A stretch of 64,000 nucleotides of DNA, taken from positions 1,488,001 to 1,552,000 of the forward strand of contig OZ246894.1 in the NCBI GenBank assembly GCA_965231925.1, written 5' to 3'. The position numbers were made by a program, and so were the translations under genes. Source of the stretch: Poriferisodalis sp965231925. GTDB taxonomy: Bacteria > Actinomycetota > Acidimicrobiia > Acidimicrobiales > Poriferisodalaceae. The notes under the pieces were generated by a model that saw nothing but the letters and a program-made list of their open reading frames with translations, was not told where the DNA came from and did no database searches. Each line of letters opens with the position of its first letter. Position 1 is the stretch's first letter. Below are positions 16,787 to 24,932 of the stretch, piece after piece.

Positions 16787-18142
16787 GTGAACGCGCAACG
16801 CCAGATCGTTTTGGTGGGTTTCCTGCAGGCGCAGAACTGCACGACGATCCCCGCAGCGTGGCGGCATCCGCAAGCCCGGCACGATGTAACCAGCTTCGAT
16901 TACTACCGCCACATCGGCGAGGTGCTCGAAGAGGGCCGCTTCGACCTCGGATTCTTCGATGACCGGCTCGCGATGCCCGACATGTTCGGAGGCGATCACC
17001 GCCACACCGTCGAAGCGGGCATCCGCTGCGTCAAGCTCGACCCGGTGACTGTGCTCACCGCGATGGGCATGGCCACCAGCAGGCTCGGGCTGGGCGCCAC
17101 CTACTCCACGACCTACTACGAGCCGTTCCACGTGGCCCGAGTGTTCGCCACCTTGGATCACCTCACGGGCGGCCGCGCAGCGTGGAACGTCGTCACGTCT
17201 GTTAACGACAACGAGGCCCGCAACATGGGTCTGGCCCAGGCCCCTGCCCACGACGAGCGCTACGACCGAGCCGACGAGTTCATGGAGGTCGTCCACGGCC
17301 ACTGGGATACCTGGGAGGCCGGCGCCATCGCTGCGGACCGTGACACTGGGCTCTACGCCCACGGCGACCGGGTGCACCGTCTCGACCACGACGGCGAGTG
17401 GTTCTCGTCGCGGGGGCCGTTCACCGTGCCGCGCACGCCACAAGGGCATCCGGTGGTCATCCAGGCCGGCCAGAGCGGTAGGGGCACCGCGTTCGCGGCC
17501 CGCTGGGGGGAGCTGCTGTTCGTCAGCCACGTGCGACTCGATGCCGCTGTCACGCACTATGCAGCGGTGAAATCGCAGATCGGGGAGTTGGGCCGCAATC
17601 CCGACGAGGTGAAGATCACCAACCTGACGTTTCCCGTGGTAGGCCGCACGATGGCCGAGGCCGAAGACCGCCGCGCCGCCTACGACGAGCTGCCGACGCT
17701 CGTGGACGACCTGTCGTTGCTGTCGGAGGGGCTGAACTTCGACTTCGCCGCCCGTGACCTCGACGAGCCCCTGTCCGACGGCGACCTCGACGCCATGACA
17801 GGCATCCAGGGCATCCGCAACCAGGTGCTGCAGACCACCGGTCGCGCCAATCCGACCGTGCGCGACTTCGTGCAGGTGTCAGGCCGGGGCCGGCTGGCGC
17901 ACCCGACCGTAGGCGGCCCGGTCGATCTGGCCGACTACTTCGAGGAATGGTTCACCGAGCGAGCGGTGGACGGCTTCGTGATTGCGGGCACGCACATGCC
18001 TGGGGCATTCGAGGACTTCGTCGCGCTGGTCGTGCCCGAGCTGCAGCGGCGTGGCCTGGTCCGAACCGAGTACGCAGGCACCACGCTGCGAGACCACCTC
18101 GGCTTGCAGGCCCCCGCCCCTGGAGCCTGGCGCCTGGCATAG
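16787..18142 (+). CDS. LLM-class flavin monooxygenase (NtaA/SnaA/DszA-like)
   Basis: A 451-residue bacterial luciferase-like monooxygenase of the nitrilotriacetate/dibenzothiophene-sulfone group, which uses FMNH2 from a separate reductase. Typical features are the N-terminal QIVLVGFLQAQNC, DYYRHIGEVLEEGRFD, GLGATYSTTYYEPFHVAR, and GGRAAWNVVTSVNDNEARN with the family's AWNVVTS motif, then GHPVVIQAGQSGRG. Substrates in the family are chelators, sulfones and alkanesulfonates; this one is unknown. The GTG at 16787 gives a family-typical start. It is divergent from the Nudix gene with a 50-nt intergenic region. Confidence 0.88.
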   Translation: MNAQRQIVLVGFLQAQNCTTIPAAWRHPQARHDVTSFDYYRHIGEVLEEGRFDLGFFDDRLAMPDMFGGDHRHTVEAGIRCVKLDPVTVLTAMGMATSRLGLGATYSTTYYEPFHVARVFATLDHLTGGRAAWNVVTSVNDNEARNMGLAQAPAHDERYDRADEFMEVVHGHWDTWEAGAIAADRDTGLYAHGDRVHRLDHDGEWFSSRGPFTVPRTPQGHPVVIQAGQSGRGTAFAARWGELLFVSHVRLDAAVTHYAAVKSQIGELGRNPDEVKITNLTFPVVGRTMAEAEDRRAAYDELPTLVDDLSLLSEGLNFDFAARDLDEPLSDGDLDAMTGIQGIRNQVLQTTGRANPTVRDFVQVSGRGRLAHPTVGGPVDLADYFEEWFTERAVDGFVIAGTHMPGAFEDFVALVVPELQRRGLVRTEYAGTTLRDHLGLQAPAPGAWRLA

Positions 18143-18226
18143 CAGGCCAATGTTCGCTGGGTCGGTTTGAACCCACAAGAAAACTGCGTTCAGCCTCCCT
18201 CAACGAAGTTCTATGGTGCCTGCTGC

Positions 18227-18565
18227 ATGTGGCCGGTGCTTGATACCCAGGAGTACAGGGATTGGCGGGAGACCTTGTCAGTGGTGGATCAAGCACGCCT
18301 CGTTCGCCTGCAGCAGTTGCTCGCTGAACGAGGGCCGCTGCTGGGCAGGCCGCATGTCGATTCAGTGTCAGGCTCCCGATTCTCGAATATGAAGGAACTG
18401 CGCCCGTCCGAGACGCTGCGGGGCTTTTTCGCTTTCGACACGCAGCAGAGAGCGATCCTGCTCTGTGGCGGGGACAAGGCGCGTCGCGGCGGCAAGCGAT
18501 CTTGGTACAGGAAGATGATTCGACAAGCCGATGTGCTGTTTGCCCGTCACTTGTCGCAGGAGTAG
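18227..18565 (+). CDS. HigB-like toxin (RelE/ParE superfamily, Gp49-like)
   Basis: A 112-residue protein matching the HigB/phage Gp49-like branch of RelE/ParE toxins, predicted to cleave ribosome-bound mRNA. Visible motifs are GPLLGRPHVDSVSGSRFSNM, then MKELRPSETLRGFFAFD, then ILLCGGDKARRG and a basic KRSWYRKMI near the end. ATG 18227 matches the usual MW start of the family; the frame is open further upstream without support. HigB genes are normally followed by an HTH antitoxin (HigA). Here an unrelated small charged protein starts 11 nt downstream. Confidence 0.82.
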   Translation: MWPVLDTQEYRDWRETLSVVDQARLVRLQQLLAERGPLLGRPHVDSVSGSRFSNMKELRPSETLRGFFAFDTQQRAILLCGGDKARRGGKRSWYRKMIRQADVLFARHLSQE

Positions 18566-18576
18566 GGGATTTTCGG

Positions 18577-18957
18577 ATGCGACGTCTCATGAAGCCTCCT
18601 GTTGCTAGCGTCAGACTGATGGCGATACGCCGTCGACGCCGACGCCTCGACCTCCGCCCAGCGGCAGAATGGCATGAGAAGTTCGTTCGAGAACATGCCG
18701 ACGCCGATCAGTTGCTTGCGGAGGCAGACGAGTATCTGGCCGAGCGCGAGGCGGAGTACCAGCGCGAATTGGCAGGTCGGGAAGCTGCCGCGACGGAATT
18801 GATCGAGCAGCGGGTGCGCAAGGCGATCGACACGACCGCTGGATCGTCAGCCGGTTCGCGCATGTGCGGTGCCCTCACGATCAGCGGTGCACCGTGCCAG
18901 TTGATGATCGCGCCTGGTACGAGGAAGTGCGCGGCTGGTCACACTCCGCGCTCATAG
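18577..18957 (+). CDS. Small charged protein with Cys-rich tail, candidate toxin partner
   Basis: A 126-residue frame (or 112 from the in-frame ATG 18619) directly after the HigB-like toxin. It has an Arg-rich start, a long Glu/Ala-rich helical centre (ADEYLAEREAEYQRELAG) and a C-terminal motif CGALTISGAPC followed by KCAAGH. That tail resembles the CxAxTxxGxPC...CxxH motif found in many small mobile-element proteins. No helix-turn-helix or ribbon-helix-helix is apparent. Its position suggests antitoxin function, but that is unproven. Its stop is immediately beside the broken end of an IS982-type transposase, so the 3' end may have been altered. Confidence 0.5.
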   Translation: MRRLMKPPVASVRLMAIRRRRRRLDLRPAAEWHEKFVREHADADQLLAEADEYLAEREAEYQRELAGREAAATELIEQRVRKAIDTTAGSSAGSRMCGALTISGAPCQLMIAPGTRKCAAGHTPRS

Positions 18958-19247
18958 CACCGTCCCTGCCTCGGGCCCGCCTGCCGCAGCCGCTTGTTGA
19001 AGCCGTCGTGGTTGGGCACATAGGGGAACCACGGCCCCAGATGCTCGCGGGCGAAGCGCACGAACCCGCGTTCGGAGTCGAAACCCAACAGCGCCGAGAT
19101 CACTGCCAAGGTGATCAGCTCCGCGTCGGACAGCTTCGGGGCGATCCCGACCCGGGGCCGCCGCGGCGCCCAGCCAGGATTGTCGGCCAACAAGTCGTCG
19201 ATGCGCACATACAGTGCAGTCGCGAGGGTGTCCAAGTCCGGGTTCAT
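18958..19247 (-). pseudogene. IS982-type transposase, 5' remnant
   Basis: The frame from ATG 19247 reads MNPDLDTLATALYVRIDDLL and then VGIAPKLSDAELITLAVI, GFVRFAREHLGPWFPYVP and FNKRLRQA. This is the N-terminal third of an IS982-family-like transposase. After NKRLRQA the reading becomes meaningless and stops, so the DDE catalytic region is gone. Its outer inverted repeat survives at 19327-19348. It is inactive. Confidence 0.72.
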
Positions 19248-19326
19248 GCCCAGGTCCTCCAGGATCGAGGTGCTGATACACACCCCGAGCTTGGACACCC
19301 TCACCCCAACAACAGCGGACCCTCCA

Positions 19327-19348
19327 CCCCTTGGAACCAATCATCTAG
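19327..19348. repeat. IS982-type terminal repeat (copy 1)
   Basis: The 22 nt CCCC + TTGGAACCAATCATCTAG lie just upstream of the truncated minus-strand transposase. An identical 22-mer is found at 21867-21888 beside the other fragment, which identifies both as ends of the same IS type. Confidence 0.7.
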
Positions 19349-19363
19349 ATGCGGGTCTGAGGA

Positions 19364-19538
19364 TCACTCTCGATGATCACCTTCGAGGCGTTCTTCCCAC
19401 CGCCTGTCGTCGGCGAGGATCAACTCGACTTCTTTCCAGAATTCAGCTCGAGCCCGCCACTTCTCGGATTCGGTGAGCCATCTGCCGAGACCTTCGGTCG
19501 CGAGTCGCAGCATCCATCCGTCGGTCGGCAAGCTCTAT
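19364..19538 (-). pseudogene. Probable severed 3' end of the NYN-domain gene
   Basis: On the minus strand, immediately beyond the IS30 left end, one frame reads GWMLRLATEGLGRWLTESEK, then AEFWKEVELILADDRRWEER and a stop at 19364-19366. This has the composition of a genuine protein C-terminus and no start of its own. The NYN-domain gene on the other side of IS30 ends abruptly in IS sequence, so these two pieces are probably one gene split by the insertion. The join cannot be proved because the target duplication is unclear. Confidence 0.5.
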
Positions 19539-20500
19539 CGGTGGTTGCGAGTGAGTTGAGTGTAGATGTCGGCGGCTGATTGCCAGTTGTGGAGTCGGCG
19601 GGGCATCCAGTTGAGGTTGTCCTCGATGACTGACAGTCGCAGCGGACTGAGGTTCAGCGGTGTGCCTTTGGGCAGCCAGCGTCGCAGCAGCCCGTTGGTC
19701 TGCTCGTTGGTGCCGCGCTGCCATGGGCTGTGGGGGTCGCAGAAGAACACCTCGATGCCGAGCGCGGTTTCGATGTCGGCCCAGCGGGCCATCTCGCGGC
19801 CTTGGTCCCAGGTGAGGCTGCGCACCAGATGGGCGGGCTGGCGGGCCAACGCGGCGGTGACCGCGGCGGCGACGTTGGGCGCTGTGTAGCCGTGGGGCAA
19901 TGCGACGACCAGCGTGTGGCGGCTGACGCGCTCCACCAGGGTGGCCGCGGCGCTGCGGTTGGCTGCCCCGATGATCAGGTCGCCTTCCCAGTGGCCCGCC
20001 TCGTCTCGGTCTTCGGCGGCTGGGGGCCGCTCGCTCAAAGGCCGATAATCCCCCAGCGGGCTGGCTTTTTCGCGGTGGCGGCTGCGCGGACGGCGACGCC
20101 GGCGGCCCCTCGGCAGGTCTTTCCACGCGTCGGCGCCGAGCCCGCAGCCGCTGTACGCGGCCCGGTAGATCGTCTCCGCGCATACCCGCTGTCCCTCGCC
20201 GGCGAGATCGGCGCTGATCGCCTGCGGCGACCAGCGCTGGTTCATCCTGCGCTTCACCTGGGCGGCCAGCACCGGGTCCGCTTCGAGCTTGCATGCCCGG
20301 GGCCGCCGCGCCTGGCGGCTCGCGTCAGCGGTCGCTGACGCCGCGTCGTACACGGCCTTGGGGCCGCCGCAGCGGCCCAGCTCGCGATAGACCGTCGCCG
20401 GGTGCCGGCCCAGCACCACCGCGATGTCCTCAGCGGTCGCTCCCGCCGATCTCATCGCCTCAATCCGGGCGCGCTCGAACGCGCTCAGCCTCGCTGCCAT
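19535..20500 (-). CDS. IS30-family transposase
   Basis: A 321-residue transposase. The N-terminal helix-turn-helix is visible (LSAFERARIEAMRSAGATAE followed by IAVVLGRHPATVYRELGR). A central RWSPQAISADLAGEG precedes the DDE catalytic region: WEGDLIIGA (first Asp), LTWDQGREMARW (second Asp) and GTNEQTNGLLRRWLPKG (Glu), all standard for IS30. ATG 20500 is chosen because MAARLSAFERARI is the usual start; a longer frame from 20548 runs into the terminal repeat region. It appears intact, so this IS may still be active. Confidence 0.92.
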   Translation of the reverse strand: MAARLSAFERARIEAMRSAGATAEDIAVVLGRHPATVYRELGRCGGPKAVYDAASATADASRQARRPRACKLEADPVLAAQVKRRMNQRWSPQAISADLAGEGQRVCAETIYRAAYSGCGLGADAWKDLPRGRRRRRPRSRHREKASPLGDYRPLSERPPAAEDRDEAGHWEGDLIIGAANRSAAATLVERVSRHTLVVALPHGYTAPNVAAAVTAALARQPAHLVRSLTWDQGREMARWADIETALGIEVFFCDPHSPWQRGTNEQTNGLLRRWLPKGTPLNLSPLRLSVIEDNLNWMPRRLHNWQSAADIYTQLTRNHR

Positions 20501-20570
20501 ACTGGACACCTCCACTGGTGGTTGCTGTGTTGAACAACCGGTCATCATGACCGATCACTCGCAACCACCG
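19535..20570 (-). mobile_element. IS30-family insertion sequence
   Basis: About 1.03 kb element with a 16-bp perfect inverted repeat: CGGTGGTTGCGAGTGA at 19539-19554 and its complement at 20555-20570. It encloses one complete IS30-type transposase. The transposase stop falls just outside the left repeat. It lies between a NYN-domain gene and a fragment that looks like the end of that gene. No clear target duplication was found. Confidence 0.82.
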
Positions 20571-21349
20571 GTGGAGTCCGCCGTCCGTTGCGGGAGACGC
20601 CGGTTGGTCGCGGTGCTCTGCACCTCGTGCTCAAGGTGGGTGCGGTCGTCTGAACCAGCCTGTGACCAGTATTCGCGGGCTACCTGCCGCGCAGCCTGTT
20701 GCAGGCTCGCGTCGTCGTCGACAGTCGCGGCATGCCCGCCATGGTCTGTGGGCTCGTCATGGATGCGTGACGGCTCAGACAGGCTCGCAGCTGACTGGCG
20801 CGACGGCTCGTCGCCTCTCTTTTGATGCAGGATCTTCGACAGCACTTCTCGCTGGAGGACATAGATCGCATCAGCTGCTTGGCGCAACGCGGCGGACTGA
20901 TTGCTCTGGTTGGGTTCGATGCCGACCAAATGGACTCGCACGCCGAGATCCTTCGCCGCATGTACTCCTTCGAGCAGGTCTTCGTCCCCCGCCACCAGAA
21001 ACACGTCGTTGACGCGGCCAGATCTGGCCAAGGTGAAGAGATCGCGATAGATCAGTGAATCGACGCCCTTTTGGAGGCCCGCGTTTGACAAACGACCGAG
21101 GCGCAGTTGAACGCCCCGCAGATTGGCAATGTGTTCGTGCTCAGGGGTAGGCATCCGGTTCGGCGCAGCGTCATACCAGTACAGCCGCAGCATGGAAGAG
21201 CCCGTCTCGTCGCGCCCGAACGACTCCAGATGGTCGCGCAAGGCACCGTGGTTCAGCAGGAGTTCGCGGCGAGCTGTCGTACCGTGAATCAGGGTCCCTG
21301 CTGCCGCGTAGACATACCCGGCGTCAACCAAGATCAGAAACGAGTCCAC
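20555..21349 (-). CDS. NYN/PIN-like domain protein, 3' end replaced by IS30
   Basis: A 264-residue protein with a LabA/NYN (PIN-like ribonuclease) domain. D9 in ILVDAGYVY, D97 in KGVDSLIYRD and D122/D124 in VAGDEDLLEG are the expected metal-binding acids. An acidic, probably disordered tail follows from about residue 178. The last few codons (TGGCE and the TGA) are encoded by the IS30 terminal repeat, so the native C-terminus is lost; a likely missing piece lies at 19364-19538. The NYN domain itself is complete and may still function, probably in RNA cleavage. Confidence 0.75.
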   Translation of the reverse strand: MDSFLILVDAGYVYAAAGTLIHGTTARRELLLNHGALRDHLESFGRDETGSSMLRLYWYDAAPNRMPTPEHEHIANLRGVQLRLGRLSNAGLQKGVDSLIYRDLFTLARSGRVNDVFLVAGDEDLLEGVHAAKDLGVRVHLVGIEPNQSNQSAALRQAADAIYVLQREVLSKILHQKRGDEPSRQSAASLSEPSRIHDEPTDHGGHAATVDDDASLQQAARQVAREYWSQAGSDDRTHLEHEVQSTATNRRLPQRTADSTGGCE

Positions 21350-21368
21350 CTGTCCCCCAAACGCTAAA

Positions 21369-21392
21369 GCGGGGGCCCTTTTTGGCCCCCGC
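21369..21392. terminator. Strong hairpin, terminator-like
   Basis: GCGGGGGCC (21369-21377) pairs perfectly with GGCCCCCGC (21384-21392) around a C+T5 loop. It sits 20 nt before the NYN start and could end rightward transcripts or shape the NYN 5' region. No T-run follows on either side, so intrinsic termination is uncertain. Confidence 0.45.
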
Positions 21393-21393
21393 C

Positions 21394-21477
21394 AGACACC
21401 TCATCGGAGGCGCCAGTTCTATGTGCTGATCCGCAAGGTCCAGCGAGACACCTCATCGGAGGCGCCAGTTCTATGTG
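21394..21477. repeat. 32-nt direct repeat pair
   Basis: The sequence AGACACCTCATCGGAGGCGC + CAGTTCTATGTG occurs at 21394-21425 and again at 21446-21477, separated by 20 nt. Both copies are identical. Nothing similar is seen elsewhere in the window. It lies among IS debris. Confidence 0.8.
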
Positions 21478-21631
21478 CGTCACCCTATCGCAGTCACCGC
21501 CAAGAGCGAATCGTGCCCGAGGGCCATCACTGCGAGGTCGAAGACTGGTCCGAGGTGATCTCACGAGGACTGCATGAGAGCACGCCCGGGTCGTCGGATG
21601 CGAATCAATTTGATCTCGCCGCGCCGCGAGT

Positions 21632-21682
21632 GGGCTTCCCCCGGAATCTAGGAGGCATGCTCTTAGATTCCGGGGGAAGCCC
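21632..21682. repeat. 19-bp perfect inverted repeat with 13-nt loop
   Basis: GGGCTTCCCCCGGAATCTA (21632-21650) and its exact complement (21664-21682) face each other across GGAGGCATGCTCT. The arms look like two ends of an insertion sequence brought together by loss of the interior, or a very stable RNA hairpin. It directly precedes the IS982-type 3' remnant. Confidence 0.75.
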
Positions 21683-21687
21683 CCGCA

Positions 21688-21849
21688 GGGCTGCCGGTCG
21701 CGTTCGCGCTCGCCGGCGCGAAAGCCGACGAACGCGAAGTCTGCGCCGACATGACCGCCGCGGCCCGCATCGCCCGGGCGGGCCAGACCCTCATCGCCGA
21801 CAAGGGCTACCGCAGCACAGCATTCCAAACCAGCCCGCACGCTCACTGA
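21688..21849 (+). pseudogene. IS982-type transposase, 3' remnant
   Basis: The plus-strand frame reads GLPVAFALAGAKADEREVCA, then ARIARAGQTLIADKGYRSTA and stops at 21847-21849. ADKGY is the region of the last catalytic residues of IS982/IS4-like transposases. Both the front of the gene and the normal end after ADKGY are missing. The terminal repeat follows at 21867. Orientation is opposite to the 5' remnant at 19 kb, so these are two broken copies or an inverted one. Confidence 0.65.
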
Positions 21850-21866
21850 CCCACTACGACCACTAA

Positions 21867-21888
21867 CCCCTTGGAACCAATCATCTAG
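21867..21888. repeat. IS982-type terminal repeat (copy 2)
   Basis: An exact copy of the 22-mer at 19327-19348, in the same orientation in the window, located 17 nt after the stop of the 3' transposase remnant. Between 21478 and 21631 I see no further gene. Confidence 0.7.
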
Positions 21889-21956
21889 TCGTCAGCCTGA
21901 ATTCTGTGCAGAAATGCCGCCGTAGACGGCTCTCTTGCACAGAAAATGCGTCGGCC

Positions 21957-24047
21957 TTAGCTCAGTGCAGGAGTGCCGCCGCCAAGGCTGCGGGTGTGTG
22001 CGGCCAGCTCCCCAGCGGTGGCGGTGTGGATGCTGCCGAGGGCGGTCACCTCGGACAGGGCGTCGTCGACGGCTTGGGCCCGGAAAGGCTGGCCCGCGAG
22101 CCAGGGACGCAGCGTCAGCATCAGCAGACGCCCTCCAGCCGGATGCTGAGTGCCGTCGCGGTGCATACGAGCTGCGGCTTTCGTAACGATCTCGTGCCAG
22201 CCGTTCAGGGACACCCGCCGGTGCCACAGTGCGAACTCGTCGTCGGCTTCGAGGAACAGCGGCAACGACACCATCGGCGCAGTGCCTTTGAGACGACCTA
22301 CCCCGGCCAGCACGCCGTCCGTCGTCATGAGGAAAGGCTGCTCGTCATTGGGCCAATCCAGCACTGCGTCGATTCCGGCCTCTGCCAACAGCGCCGGGGT
22401 GCGGAACGACTCAACCCCTTCGGCTGAAAACCAGGTGGTCGGGCGGATTCCGGTGGCGGCCTCGATGGCATCGATGCTCCGCGCTATGGCGTCCCGCTCG
22501 TCAGACTCGGAGTTCTTGGAGGTGATGAGCTGGGTCGCTGCGATGCCTCGCCCAGCAATCTCGCAGCCTCGCTCGACGAGGTGGGACGTCAGCCATGGGT
22601 AGTGCTCGGCGGTCAGCGCATCGACAGCCACGGTTGTGGCGATGCCGTGCCGATTGAGCACATCCAGCAAACGGAAGATGCCGACCCGGTGGCCGTACTC
22701 GCGGATGGTGAGCTGCGGGTAGTCAGGAGCGGGCAGCCGAGCCAGCCCGCCGCTGCGTCGTCGCAATGCATACGCATCAGGCGGCGGTTCCCACTCGACA
22801 TGCTCGAGCACGATGACCGCGCCGACCGCGAGGGGGCTGTGGTCGGGCCACTCGAAGCCGGCACGGCCCGGCAGGGGCGACCAGTCGTAGTAGGGGTGGT
22901 CCATGCCGTGTTGGTGATGGGCCGGGCCGAACACGAATGGTTCCTGGGAGGCCGTAGCTGAGCGTGGATCCTGTGTCGAGGTCGAACCGGAGAGCGGCTC
23001 TGACGGCTGGGGACCCAGAGTCGAGGTCGACACAGAGCGCGGCTTCGACGATTGCGTCTGTGCCGGCGCCAGCTCGTGGGTGACGGCGTCGTCGTAGTGA
23101 TGGTCGAGGTAGTGCTGCGCAATCTGGCTGGCGGTGGTCTGCCACACGTCGTCGTGGCCCATCAGGTAGTCGAGCATCGCCGCGAGCCCGTCGACCCGGT
23201 GCGGCATGCCCATCAGGTACGGGTGCAGGGCCGCACACATCACGCGTCCGCCGGCCGAGTCGTCGGCTTCTCGGCGCAGCACGTCGAGCTGGGCACGCGC
23301 CATGGCCACGAATTCGTCGGTGTCGTGGTGCTGGGTGAACACCGGCACGTCGTTCAGCTCCATCGAGTACGGCACCGACACGAGCCGCTGCCCGCCACGG
23401 GTTGCCAGCGGCACGGGTTGATCGTCGTGGAACCAGTCGGCGTGGTAGATCAGCCCCGCCTCAGCCATGAGATCCGGCGTCAGGGCGGTGTTGGAAACGG
23501 CGGGACCGAGCATGCCGCGCAGCTGCTGACCGGTGTGGCTGCGTAACGCCTCGATGCACTCGACGTAGAACGCTCGCTCGGCGGTCTCGTCGATAGAGGA
23601 GATGTAGCGGGTGTTGTAGATGCCGTGAGACATGATCTCCCAGCCGCGCTCGACCATGGCCGAGCCGACCTCGGGGTAGTGGTCGAACACCGCGAGGTTG
23701 GTGGAGGCCGTGGCGACGATGCCGTAGCGATCCAGCACGTCAACCATGCGCCAGAAGCCGACCCGGTTGCCGTAGTCGCGGTAGCCGTAGCCCTGCACAT
23801 CAGGGTGCGGCGAGCGAACCCACGTGTTGCGCTGGGGATCTCGGGGCGGCAAGAACTCGTAGTGCTCGACATTGGGGGCGATCCACAACGCCACGCGAGC
23901 ATCGTTGGGCCACCGGATCCGCGGCCGATCGGTGATCGGCAGGTACCTCACCCGGTGCGGCGGCAGGCTGCCCGGCAGCGGAGCGATCAGGCCAGAGGCC
24001 GTGTTGGCTGAGCTGGCTGCGTCGTCTGGGTTGGCCGTTTCGTGCAT
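21957..24047 (-). CDS. Two-domain polysaccharide deacetylase-like protein
   Basis: A 696-residue protein made of two tandem NodB-like (polysaccharide deacetylase) halves. Half one (about 25-330) has GYGYRDYGNRVGFWRMVDVL, MVERGWEIMSHGIYNTR and HADWFHDDQP. Half two (about 375-690) has the parallel motifs REYGHRVGIFRLLDVLNRHG, LVERGCEIAGRGIAATQL and DAVLDWPNDEQP. Such enzymes act on amidated sugars, or on allantoin-like amides in the PuuE branch. The linker (330-375) carries a short Ser/Thr/Pro repeat with STSTLGPQP and STSTQDPRS. Conserved His/Asp sites look weaker in half two, suggesting one catalytic and one structural half. A 136-nt copy of its 5' end lies at 29.7 kb. Confidence 0.82.
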   Translation of the reverse strand: MHETANPDDAASSANTASGLIAPLPGSLPPHRVRYLPITDRPRIRWPNDARVALWIAPNVEHYEFLPPRDPQRNTWVRSPHPDVQGYGYRDYGNRVGFWRMVDVLDRYGIVATASTNLAVFDHYPEVGSAMVERGWEIMSHGIYNTRYISSIDETAERAFYVECIEALRSHTGQQLRGMLGPAVSNTALTPDLMAEAGLIYHADWFHDDQPVPLATRGGQRLVSVPYSMELNDVPVFTQHHDTDEFVAMARAQLDVLRREADDSAGGRVMCAALHPYLMGMPHRVDGLAAMLDYLMGHDDVWQTTASQIAQHYLDHHYDDAVTHELAPAQTQSSKPRSVSTSTLGPQPSEPLSGSTSTQDPRSATASQEPFVFGPAHHQHGMDHPYYDWSPLPGRAGFEWPDHSPLAVGAVIVLEHVEWEPPPDAYALRRRSGGLARLPAPDYPQLTIREYGHRVGIFRLLDVLNRHGIATTVAVDALTAEHYPWLTSHLVERGCEIAGRGIAATQLITSKNSESDERDAIARSIDAIEAATGIRPTTWFSAEGVESFRTPALLAEAGIDAVLDWPNDEQPFLMTTDGVLAGVGRLKGTAPMVSLPLFLEADDEFALWHRRVSLNGWHEIVTKAAARMHRDGTQHPAGGRLLMLTLRPWLAGQPFRAQAVDDALSEVTALGSIHTATAGELAAHTRSLGGGTPALS
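23871..24006. repeat. 136-nt repeat, original copy in deacetylase 5' end
   Basis: This stretch, covering codons 15-59 of the deacetylase, recurs almost identically at 29696-29831. In both places it is followed on the right by a membrane-protein gene of the same family, so a block containing both was duplicated. Confidence 0.9.
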
Positions 24048-24192
24048 ACGCCGACGCTAGAGCAGCCCGCCACTCGCCTTCGGTGGACGCGCTGGACATA
24101 ACATCAACCCATGGCAGGAGACGGAATGGAGCACCATGTCCAGCTGCACGCCGCCGGGGTTTGGCGGGGTGCGGTATTGGTGCCCTGCTGCT

Positions 24193-24582
24193 ATGGCTCG
24201 CACTTCCCTCGGGATCCTCTGGCTGCTGGCGTACTGGGCGGCTGTGGTGGTGTTCTTTCCCCTGCTGACCATCTACTTCGTGATGGCCTACGTCGAGCCC
24301 CGCATTCCCTCGCCCCGCCGTTGGCGGCGGCTGATTCGTGGCCGCAAGGCGGCCATCTGGGGCCGAGTCGTGCTGATCGGGATGGCGGCCAACCTTGTCG
24401 GTTGCGGGCTCGCCGCGGGGCTGGGTGCGCTGCCGATGCCCGCCCTGTACGGCGACCTCGTCGTCAACGCCGCCATCCTCCCGCTCATTTTCGTACTGAG
24501 TGCGGTGTGCCACCTGCTGATGTATGCCGATCTCATCACCGCCGAGCAGCAACTCACGACCGAGGCCGATTCACCGAGCTGA
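24193..24582 (+). pseudogene. Membrane protein, N-terminally truncated paralog
   Basis: A 129-residue frame (open from ATG 24136, more likely 24193) corresponding to the C-terminal half of the membrane protein at 29957-30934. Shared landmarks are a hydrophobic helix, then YFVMAYVEPRIPSPRRWRRL, IWGRVVLIG and a final hydrophobic helix ending LLMYADLI. The first 200 residues of the paralog are absent and no start signal is convincing. It is either a decayed copy or a short family member. Function of the family is unknown: multi-pass membrane proteins with a conserved YVEPxxPSPxxWWRL loop. Confidence 0.55.
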
Positions 24583-24932
24583 CGTCGGCAGGTCAGTCTC
24601 GGTCCAGCGATACCGGGCCCAGGCCGATCTGGTCGCCAGCTTCGGCCCGTGCCATTGGGGCGGCCACCTCAGCCGCAGATGCCACAGCATGCTCGCCTGA
24701 TCCCGCGGGCCGATGTTCGCCTGGTCGTAGAGTCGGGTTCGCGGGTCGGGGCTTGTGCTCCCGGTCGGGCTTGCGGGTTGCAGCCCTCTGCTAAGAATGC
24801 GAGAACTCAGGTTGGGTCGCTGGAGGTTGTCCATGTTCGGCTTCGCAGGTAGGTCCGGGGCGGGGGGGGGGGGGTCACAGCCTTGCCCGTGCGGGTGAGC
24901 GGTCGGCCTCTGCGTCGTCACGGCCAGTTTGG
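24583..24932. other. Intergenic region with a 13-G homopolymer
   Basis: 350 nt without a recognisable gene. It contains an uninterrupted run of 13 G at 24862-24874, about 60-85 nt before the possible starts (24933 or 24960) of the surface-protein gene. That is a typical position for slipped-strand variation of promoter spacing. The run could also be a sequencing artefact. No clear promoter hexamers are visible. Confidence 0.6.

Noticed and set aside
21394..21477. Two identical 32-nt repeats with a 20-nt spacer, CRISPR-like at first sight
   Set aside because: Only two copies, spacer too short, no cas genes in the window, and surroundings are IS debris.
18958..21888. Composite transposon with IS982-type ends carrying the NYN gene
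   Set aside because: The two IS remnants are broken at different parts and their surviving end repeats have the same orientation on the right side of each, so they do not form a proper pair.
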